From SIG510 sp045540975 (GTDB lineage: Bacteria; Bacillota; Clostridia; Oscillospirales; JAAYXM01), in contig JAZQIE010000161.1 of assembly GCA_045540975.1 (NCBI GenBank), positions 1 through 5,873 of the forward strand: a DNA stretch of 5,873 nt. The letters run 5' to 3'. This document shows positions 1-4,182 of this stretch, piece after piece. Below the pieces are notes generated by a model that saw only the letters and a list, made by a program, of their open reading frames with translations, ran no database searches and was not told the DNA's origin. The position numbers and the translations under genes were made by a program. The stretch's first letter is position 1. Each line of letters begins with the position of its first letter.

Positions 1-32
1 CTCTGTTGACCACAAGTAAGTTGTGAAACCCG
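1..32. other. end of an unidentified upstream transcript
   Basis: These bases lie upstream of a strong plus-strand terminator, so they probably belong to the 3' end of a transcript that enters from the left. Plus-frame stops at 17-19 (TAA) and 24-26 (TGA) would each allow a coding region to end here. Too little is present to identify a product. A small inverted repeat, CACAA at 11-15 with TTGTG at 21-25, is also present. I cannot say whether the upstream gene codes for protein or RNA. Confidence 0.3.
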
Positions 33-64
33 AAAGAGCACGGATTCGTCCGTCCTCTTTTTTT
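33..64 (+). terminator. Rho-independent terminator of the upstream transcript
   Basis: AAAGAG (33-38) pairs with CTCTTT (55-60). Then comes a C/C mismatch (39/54), and ACGGA (40-44) pairs with TCCGT (49-53) around a TTCG tetraloop (45-48). A run of seven T (58-64) follows. The minus strand lacks a U-run after the stem, so it works in the plus direction only. It separates whatever lies to the left from the genes in this window. Confidence 0.85.
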
Positions 65-69
65 GCGCA

Positions 70-115
70 AAAAACGGAAAAAAGCCGTGCTTTCACACGG
101 CTCTTCTCCGTTTTT
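70..115 (-). terminator. terminator hairpin, best read on the minus strand
   Basis: The inner stem AGCCGTG (83-89) pairs with CACGGCT (96-102) around a 6-nt loop. An outer stem pairs 70-78 with 107-115 across an A4/CTTC internal loop. On the minus strand the inner stem is followed directly by a run of U (complement of 78-82) and a second U-run (complement of 69-74), which is the classic intrinsic terminator form. On the plus strand the T-run (111-115) comes after a gap and lies inside the outer stem, so plus-strand activity would be weaker. A minus-strand terminator here implies a minus-strand transcript coming from the right, although no minus-strand gene is evident. Confidence 0.7.
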
Positions 116-159
116 GGGAAGAATGATATATGGGGTATCAAAGGGGGTAGGGCAAATTG

Positions 160-268
160 AAATCAATTCGCCCCAACCGTACCGTCGGGGATTTGGGTAA
201 AAAGATAGAAAAAGGGGATGGTGGTTTGTGTGATGGGGGATGACGGTACGGTTGGCGCAAATCCATTC
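160..268 (-). repeat. long inverted repeat forming the rod of the candidate RNA
   Basis: Positions 173-186 and 242-255 are perfect reverse complements (14 bp). Outward on the minus strand come a G-G mismatch (256/172), seven pairs (257-263 with 171-165, two of them G-U), another G-G mismatch (264/164) and four pairs (265-268 with 163-160, one G-U). The loop between the arms is 187-241. A small imperfect palindrome at 151-172 shares the inner arm and makes a 9-bp hairpin with an AUUU loop on the minus strand, so the two folds exclude each other in part. Confidence 0.75.
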
Positions 269-278
269 TCTTTTTTCT

Positions 279-316
279 ATTATCAGTATAACACCCGAAT
301 GTGTCCGATGTGTGAA
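279..316 (-). promoter_or_regulatory. possible minus-strand promoter for the candidate small RNA
   Basis: Two overlapping readings exist on the minus strand. One is CGGACA (307-302), 17 nt, GATAAT (284-279). The other is an extended -10, TGTTATACT (293-285), with TTCACA (316-311) at a long spacing of 20. Either gives a start near 272-278, just before the rod begins at 268. Positions 322-347 are strongly A-rich on the plus strand, which would place a UP-like A/T tract upstream of this promoter. Neither reading is a consensus match, so this is moderate to weak. Confidence 0.35.
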
Positions 317-377
317 CAGAGTTTGAAAAAAGCAAAAATTGCAAAAGAAGAATTCCGAAACGATGCCGCCTTGGGTC

Positions 378-406
378 TTTACTTTTACAGTTTAGTGTGC
401 TAAAAT
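378..406 (+). promoter_or_regulatory. sigma-A promoter of the yerC operon, extended -10
   Basis: The -35 is TTTACT (378-383), followed by a 17-bp spacer and the -10 TAAAAT (401-406). TG at 398-399 one base before the -10 makes an extended -10 element. Transcription should start near 412-414, about 27 nt upstream of the yerC ATG. It points away from the minus-strand promoter proposed at 279-316, so the pair would be divergent, with roughly 60 bp between the two -35 regions. Confidence 0.7.
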
Positions 407-420
407 ATGAAAGTACTGTA
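386..420. promoter_or_regulatory. symmetric sequences over the yerC -10, possible operator
   Basis: TTTAG (391-395) and CTAAA (400-404) form a 14-bp palindrome with a 4-bp centre that overlaps the -10 box. TACAGT (386-391) and ACTGTA (415-420) form a second, wider inverted repeat around it. TrpR-family repressors bind palindromes over promoters and the first gene here is a TrpR-like protein, so self-regulation is possible. The link to YerC is inference; the sites do not contain the CTAG core of the E. coli trp operator. Confidence 0.35.
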
Positions 421-440
421 TGAAAAAAGGAAGTGAGTTC

Positions 441-728
441 ATGGCATTCAAACTGCAAAATCAAAATGCGGACGATTTCTTCCGCGCGGTGCTGTCGCTG
501 GAAACAGCGGAGGAGTGTGCCAATTTTTTTGAGGATCTCTGCACTGTAAAGGAATTGCAGGCAATGATTCAGCGCTTAAACGTCGCGCAAATGCTGTCAA
601 ACGGAAAACTCTATTCCGAAATCGTTGCGAAAACCGGCGCCTCCACCGCCACCATCAGCCGTGTCAACCGCGCGCTGGCGTATGGAAGCGACGGATATAA
701 GTGTGTTCTCGAGAGGTTGGAAAAATGA
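441..728 (+). CDS. yerC: YerC/YecD-type TrpR-like transcriptional regulator
   Basis: This is a small DNA-binding protein of 95 residues, close to the roughly 100 of the family. The C-terminal half carries the TrpR-type helix-turn-helix: about residues 57-79 contain YSEIVAKTGASTATISRVNR, followed by a YGSDGY tail (81-86) typical of YerC proteins. The N-terminal half is helical (FFRAVLSLETAEECANFFEDL) and probably the dimer surface. The ATG at 441 is preferred over the in-frame ATG at 420 because AAGGA (427-431) sits 9 nt before it and the family motif begins soon after. The effector of this branch is not known to me; the tryptophan binding of E. coli TrpR should not be assumed. It is the first gene of an operon and overlaps the next gene by 4 nt (ATGA), which points to coupled translation. 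Possible operator symmetry lies over its own promoter. Confidence 0.9.
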   Translation: MAFKLQNQNADDFFRAVLSLETAEECANFFEDLCTVKELQAMIQRLNVAQMLSNGKLYSEIVAKTGASTATISRVNRALAYGSDGYKCVLERLEK

Positions 729-1474
729 GTCGATATCAGAGCCTTGCGGGAAGTTATGACCGATTCACCGAGGATGTGGGATATCCCGCATGGGCGGATT
801 ATTTTGAACGCCTTTTTTCCAAGCACAATACCCCGGTGGAAAGCCTGCTCGATTTAGGCTGCGGCACCGGGACCTTGTCCTGCATTTTCGCAGAGCGCGG
901 ATACGAAGTCATCGGTGTGGATGCGTCCCCCGATATGCTTGCGCAGGCGCAGGCGAAAGCCGCCTCCTGCACCAAAATCCCGCCCATGTTTTTGTGTCAG
1001 GAAATGGAAGAACTCGACCTTTACGGCACCGTGGATGCCGCGGTTTCAAGTTTGGACTCAATCAGTTATTTAGACGGCGTCCCCGCGCTGGATGCCACCC
1101 TCGCGCGGCTGAAATTCTTTGTCCGCCCCGACGGACTTTTCATCTTCGACGTTGTGACCGCGGCGAAATTCCGCGCAATCGACGGCAACTGTTATTTGCG
1201 CGAGGATGAAGAGACCCTGTGCGTGTGGAGTGCGGGGTATGACGAAGAGAGTAAGTACTGCGCCATGAGTATGGACTTGTTCCGTAAGGCAGGTGCTTTG
1301 TGGTCGCGCGAACATGAGGAACACGAGGAATATGCCTTCTCCCACGAGGAGATTTGCAAGGCACTCGAGCGAAACCGCTTTTCGCTTGAGGCGGTATACG
1401 GAGAACTCTCCGAAGATGCGCCCGACGAGTGCGCGCATCGGATTTTTTACGTAGCACGGAGGAAATCAAAATGA
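725..1474 (+). CDS. class I SAM-dependent methyltransferase, substrate unknown
   Basis: This 249-residue Rossmann-fold methyltransferase is of the Methyltransf_25/11 type. Motif I is LLDLGCGTG (residues 41-49). The acidic residue that should hold the SAM ribose is Asp66 in VIGVDAS. The acidic loop before strand 4 is followed by SLDSISYL (109-116), the form common in Firmicutes methyltransferases, and FFVRPDGLFIFDV (131-143) forms the post-II region. The C-terminal part (about 165-245) is a beta-rich, acidic cap that should define the substrate, which cannot be read from sequence. I chose the ATG at 725, with GAGAGG (711-716) 8 nt upstream, over a GTG at 701 buried in yerC. It overlaps yerC and hslO by 4 nt each. 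There is no signal peptide, so it should be cytosolic. Conserved position between a regulator and a chaperone does not reveal the target; a small molecule is as likely as RNA or protein. Confidence 0.88.
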   Translation: MSRYQSLAGSYDRFTEDVGYPAWADYFERLFSKHNTPVESLLDLGCGTGTLSCIFAERGYEVIGVDASPDMLAQAQAKAASCTKIPPMFLCQEMEELDLYGTVDAAVSSLDSISYLDGVPALDATLARLKFFVRPDGLFIFDVVTAAKFRAIDGNCYLREDEETLCVWSAGYDEESKYCAMSMDLFRKAGALWSREHEEHEEYAFSHEEICKALERNRFSLEAVYGELSEDAPDECAHRIFYVARRKSK

Positions 1475-2349
1475 AAGATCAAATTCTGCGCGGAACAGCG
1501 GGCGGCGGTGCCATTCGCTTTTCCGCCATCAACGGGAGAAATCTTGTGCAGCGCGCAAGAGAAATCCATAACACCTCGCCCGTGGCATCCGCGGCATTGG
1601 GGAGAACTCTGCTTGCCGCATCCCTTTTGGGAAATGACTTGAAAACCGAAGGCAACTCGCTCACTGTCCGTGTCAGCGGCGGCGGTCCTTTGGGGAATAT
1701 CGTGGTGGTATCCGATGAAAACGGTTGGGTGCGCGGCTACTGTCACCGTCCGCTTCTGGATTTGCCCCTCCGTCCCGACGGCAAGCTTGATGTTGCCGCC
1801 GCGGTGGGTACCGAGGGCAGTCTCACCGTCATCAAAGACATCGGTCTCAAAGACCCGTATGTGGGTCAGGTAGAACTTCGCTCGGGCGAAATCGCGGAGG
1901 ACATCACCGCCTACCTCGCGGAAAGTGAGCAGGTCCCATCCGCTTGCGCTCTGGGTGTGCTGGTGGACCGTGACTTTTCCATCAAGCGTGCGGGCGGTTA
2001 TATCATCTCACTGCTTCCGGGTGTCAAAGACGAGGTCATCACCCAACTTGAAATCTGCATCGCACGTGCAAAACCGGTCACCACATACCTCGACGAAGGA
2101 TATTCCCTGCGCGAGATGATGGCGCAGGTGCTCTCGGGCTTTGAATGCAACTTCCTCTCCGAGGAGGAGGTGGGATACCGTTGCACCTGCTCGCGTGAGC
2201 GCACCCGTGAAATCCTCTTGAGCTTGGGTCGGGAAGAACTGGAAAGTCTCCACCGTGAGCAGGAAACCGCAGAGGTCACCTGCCAATTCTGTGACGCGGT
2301 CTATACCTTCTCCTATGAGGACATGGAAGACCTCTTAAAAGATGCATAA
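1471..2349 (+). CDS. hslO: Hsp33, redox-regulated holdase chaperone
   Basis: Hsp33 is a cytosolic chaperone that binds unfolding proteins when oxidants such as HOCl or peroxide with heat oxidise its zinc centre. The 292 residues match the family length (B. subtilis HslO is about 291). The N-terminal substrate-binding domain (about 1-180) has the usual VSGGGPLGNIVVVSDENG segment (68-85). The C-terminal redox switch has all four zinc cysteines: Cys238 and Cys240 (CTC), then 30 residues, then Cys271 and Cys274 (CQFC), within the usual CXC-X27-32-CXXC. The ATG at 1471 has a perfect GGAGG (1458-1462) 8 nt upstream, whereas the in-frame ATG at 1429 lies inside the methyltransferase gene. The start overlaps the previous stop (ATGA). 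It is the last gene of the operon, with a hairpin directly after its stop. In an anaerobe it would protect against sudden oxygen exposure. Confidence 0.97.
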   Translation: MKDQILRGTAGGGAIRFSAINGRNLVQRAREIHNTSPVASAALGRTLLAASLLGNDLKTEGNSLTVRVSGGGPLGNIVVVSDENGWVRGYCHRPLLDLPLRPDGKLDVAAAVGTEGSLTVIKDIGLKDPYVGQVELRSGEIAEDITAYLAESEQVPSACALGVLVDRDFSIKRAGGYIISLLPGVKDEVITQLEICIARAKPVTTYLDEGYSLREMMAQVLSGFECNFLSEEEVGYRCTCSRERTREILLSLGREELESLHREQETAEVTCQFCDAVYTFSYEDMEDLLKDA

Positions 2350-2381
2350 AAAATGCCTTGGTCATACGGCCAAGGCATTTT
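2350..2381 (+). terminator. terminator after hslO
   Basis: The hairpin starts at the base after the hslO stop: AAAATGCCTTGG (2350-2361) pairs with CCAAGGCATTTT (2370-2381), and two more inner pairs (one T-G wobble) leave a 4-nt ATAC loop. The T-run is only four bases before CCC and then TTTT, so read-through into glnS is possible. The A-tract on the 5' side (2348-2353) could make it work in both directions. Confidence 0.8.
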
Positions 2382-2403
2382 CCCGTTTTCGGTTGTAAAA
2401 CAT

Positions 2404-2433
2404 GGAAATTTGCAAAAATCTATTCGAATTTCC
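2404..2433. repeat. inverted repeat upstream of the glnS promoter
   Basis: GGAAATT (2404-2410) and AATTTCC (2427-2433) are reverse complements separated by 16 bp; the right arm overlaps a small palindrome, ATTCGAAT (2422-2429). It ends three bases before the -35 of the glnS promoter, a sensible place for a regulator site. It may be chance in A/T-rich DNA. Confidence 0.25.
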
Positions 2434-2435
2434 TC

Positions 2436-2465
2436 TTGTGTATTGCAGGGAAGTTGTGGTAAAAT
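2436..2465 (+). promoter_or_regulatory. promoter of the glnS-gltX-trmB operon, extended -10
   Basis: The weak -35 TTGTGT (2436-2441) is followed by 18 bp and the -10 TAAAAT (2460-2465). TG at 2457-2458 gives an extended -10 TGGTAAAAT that would make up for the poor -35. The start would be near 2472, leaving a leader of only about 23 nt. That is far too short for a T-box or other riboswitch, so amino-acid control of the synthetases by that route is excluded for this promoter. Confidence 0.6.
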
Positions 2466-2494
2466 GATAAATTAGGAATGGAGGCGTTTTTATT

Positions 2495-4174
2495 ATGGAT
2501 ACTGTTAACACCAATACCAATTTCATTCATGAATTAATCGACGAGGATTTGGCAAAAGGCGCGTGCCGTACCCCGATCCACACCCGTTTTCCGCCGGAGC
2601 CAAACGGGTATTTGCACATCGGATCCGCAAAGGCAATCTGGATCAGTGCGGGTACCGCGCAGAAATACGGCGGCAGCTTCAATCTTCGTTATGACGATAC
2701 CAATCCGGTCCGTGAGGATGACGAATACGTCCGCTCGATTGAAGAGGACCTGCGCTGGCTCGGTGCAGAGCCGACAGGCGGCATTTTCTACGGCTCGGAC
2801 TATTTCCCGCAGTGCTACGAATTTGCCTGCAAGCTCATCCGTGACGGCAAGGCATACGTCTGCGATTTGACCGCAGACCAAATGAGTGAGTACCGCGGCA
2901 CACTCACCGAGCCGGGCAAAAACAGTCCGTACCGTGACCGTTCGGTCGAGGAAAACCTCGCGCTCTTTGAAGCAATGAAGAACGGCGAATTTCCGGACGG
3001 CTCCCGTACCCTGCGCGCAAAAATCGATATGGCATCGTCCAATATGAACCTGCGCGACCCGGCAATCTACCGCATTGTCCGTGCCGAGCATCACCGCCAG
3101 GGCAATACCTGGTGCATCTATCCGCTCTACGATTTTGCGCACCCGATTCAGGACGCACTGGAAGGCATCACCCATTCGCTGTGCTCCATCGAATTTGAAA
3201 ACCACCGTCCGCTCTATAACTGGGTGGTGGAAAACTTAGGCTTTGAAAAACCGCCGCGCCAGATTGAATTCTCCCGTCTGAATCTGACCCACACCGTCAT
3301 GAGCAAGCGTTATCTGCGCCAGCTTGTGGAAGAGGGTCATGTGGACGGCTGGAACGATCCGCGTATGCCCACTCTGTCGGGTCTGCGCCGCCGCGGTTAT
3401 ACCCCTGCGGCCATCCGTAACTTCTGCGAGCGCATCGGCATCGCAAAGACATACAGTATCGTGGATTATTCCTTCCTCGAGCATTGCATCCGTGAGGACT
3501 TAAATGACCACGCCACCCGTGCCATGGCGGTGCTCGACCCCATCAAACTGGTCATCGATAACTACCCCGAGGATTTGGTCGAGGAGTTCGATGCGCAGAA
3601 TAACCCCAACGACGAAGCGGCAGGCAGCCATACCGTCCCGTTTAGCCGTGAACTCTACATCGAAGCCGATGACTTCATGGAAGAGCCGGTCAAGGGCTAC
3701 TTCCGTCTCTTCCCGGGCAATGAAGTCCGCCTCAAATACGCGTACTACGTCACCTGCACCGGCTGTGAAAAGGACGAAAACGGCAAAGTCACCGTGGTCC
3801 ACGCCACCTATGACCCCGAAAGTCGCGGCGGCGGAACTCCGGACGGTCGCCGTGTCAAGGGCACCATTCATTGGGTCTCCGCGCGTCATGCGGTGGATGC
3901 GGAAGTCCGTTTCTATGAAAACCTGTTCTCCGCCGAAAACCCGGGCGATGTCCCGGAAGGCGGCAGCTTTACCGATAACTTAAATCCGGATTCCCTCAAG
4001 GTACTGAAGGATTGCAAGTGCGAGCCGTTCCTCAAAGATGCCGCACTCGGTGACCGCTTCCAGTTCTTGCGTATGGGTTACTTCTGTGTGGATTCCAAGA
4101 CCTCCACTCCCGAAAACCTGGTCTTCAACCGCACCGTCTCCCTCAAGGATTCCTGGGCAAAGAAAAAGGCATAG
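2495..4174 (+). CDS. glnS: glutaminyl-tRNA synthetase (GlnRS)
   Basis: This class Ib enzyme joins glutamine to tRNA-Gln using ATP in the cytosol. At 559 residues it is full length (E. coli GlnRS is about 554). The catalytic Rossmann domain opens with FPPEPNGYLHIGSAKA (32-47), whose HIGS at 41-44 is the class I HIGH motif. The second signature is VMSKR (268-272), the GlnRS form of KMSKS. LRYDDTNP (64-71) and the CIYPLYDFAHPIQD segment (207-220) are typical GlnRS active-site features that set it apart from GluRS. The C-terminal two-barrel anticodon domain (about 345-550) contains DGRRVKGTIHWVSA (450-463) and ends in FNRTVSLKDSW. The ATG at 2495 has GGAGG (2480-2484) 10 nt upstream. It is followed at 8 nt by gltX. 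Most Firmicutes instead make Gln-tRNA-Gln by amidation with GatCAB; bacterial GlnRS is regarded as acquired from eukaryotes, so this gene marks a lineage with the direct route. Confidence 0.98.
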   Translation: MDTVNTNTNFIHELIDEDLAKGACRTPIHTRFPPEPNGYLHIGSAKAIWISAGTAQKYGGSFNLRYDDTNPVREDDEYVRSIEEDLRWLGAEPTGGIFYGSDYFPQCYEFACKLIRDGKAYVCDLTADQMSEYRGTLTEPGKNSPYRDRSVEENLALFEAMKNGEFPDGSRTLRAKIDMASSNMNLRDPAIYRIVRAEHHRQGNTWCIYPLYDFAHPIQDALEGITHSLCSIEFENHRPLYNWVVENLGFEKPPRQIEFSRLNLTHTVMSKRYLRQLVEEGHVDGWNDPRMPTLSGLRRRGYTPAAIRNFCERIGIAKTYSIVDYSFLEHCIREDLNDHATRAMAVLDPIKLVIDNYPEDLVEEFDAQNNPNDEAAGSHTVPFSRELYIEADDFMEEPVKGYFRLFPGNEVRLKYAYYVTCTGCEKDENGKVTVVHATYDPESRGGGTPDGRRVKGTIHWVSARHAVDAEVRFYENLFSAENPGDVPEGGSFTDNLNPDSLKVLKDCKCEPFLKDAALGDRFQFLRMGYFCVDSKTSTPENLVFNRTVSLKDSWAKKKA

Positions 4175-4178
4175 GTGA
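4173..4178 (+). promoter_or_regulatory. gltX ribosome binding site overlapping the glnS stop
   Basis: AGGTGA begins within the glnS stop codon TAG (4172-4174). It lies 4 nt before the ATG at 4183 and 7 nt before the ATG at 4186; the second spacing is the more usual. The layout suggests that ribosomes ending glnS start gltX. Confidence 0.6.
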
Positions 4179-4182
4179 AAAC

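Larger units (their letters stand above)
70..278 (-). ncRNA. candidate C-rich structured small RNA, no known family recognised
   Basis: This is an inference from structure and composition. Minus-strand RNA from about 278 would contain, in order: an A/G-rich 5' end; a long rod (268-242 pairing with 186-160) with a 55-nt loop (241-187) free of G; a hairpin (172-151) that competes with the base of the rod; a C-rich, almost G-free linker (150-111); and the terminator hairpin ending near 78-70. The rod has 14 perfect pairs, then 11 more with two G-G mismatches. Its three non-Watson-Crick pairs (259/169, 263/165, 268/160), and the one in the small hairpin (154/169), are G-U on the minus strand but A-C on the plus strand, which argues for minus-strand transcription. 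The length is about 205 nt. Exposed CCCC/CCCCC tracts resemble the C-rich seeds by which several Gram-positive small RNAs block Shine-Dalgarno sequences. The overall shape does not match 6S, tmRNA, RNase P or SRP RNA as I know them. Confidence 0.5.

Noticed and set aside
132..240. G-quadruplex from the G runs on the plus strand
   Set aside because: The G runs (132, 143, 150, 187, 195, 214, 236) are mostly too far apart for a standard quadruplex. The C-rich, G-free reading of the other strand explains them better.
70..278. 6S RNA identity for the minus-strand RNA
   Set aside because: 6S is of similar length, but it is a rod with a central bubble and closing ends. Here the rod ends in a 55-nt open loop, and the 3' part is a separate hairpin, linker and terminator. 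An 8-bp pairing of 263-270 with 119-126 could close the ends but gives a very lopsided bubble.
218..403. Plus-strand reading frame of 61 codons containing CPMC
   Set aside because: It has no properly spaced ribosome binding site and lies antisense to the structured region. Its first part overlaps the C-free tract, which explains its odd composition, and its end runs into the yerC promoter. It resembles no protein I know.
138..464. Minus-strand reading frame of 108 codons
   Set aside because: It runs across the yerC start and promoter, has no ribosome binding site and shows no recognisable domain. The RNA structure explains this strand better.
701..724. GTG at 701 as the methyltransferase start
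   Set aside because: It would lie inside yerC without a ribosome binding site. ATG 725 has GAGAGG at a good distance, and the family N-terminus fits there.
2382..2494. T-box or other riboswitch ahead of the synthetase operon
   Set aside because: The leader after the proposed start is only about 23 nt, and no T-box-like AGGGTGG-type element occurs in the spacer.
2534..3205. Long minus-strand open frame opposite glnS
   Set aside because: It is a shadow of the codon bias of glnS, with no start signal and no recognisable domain.
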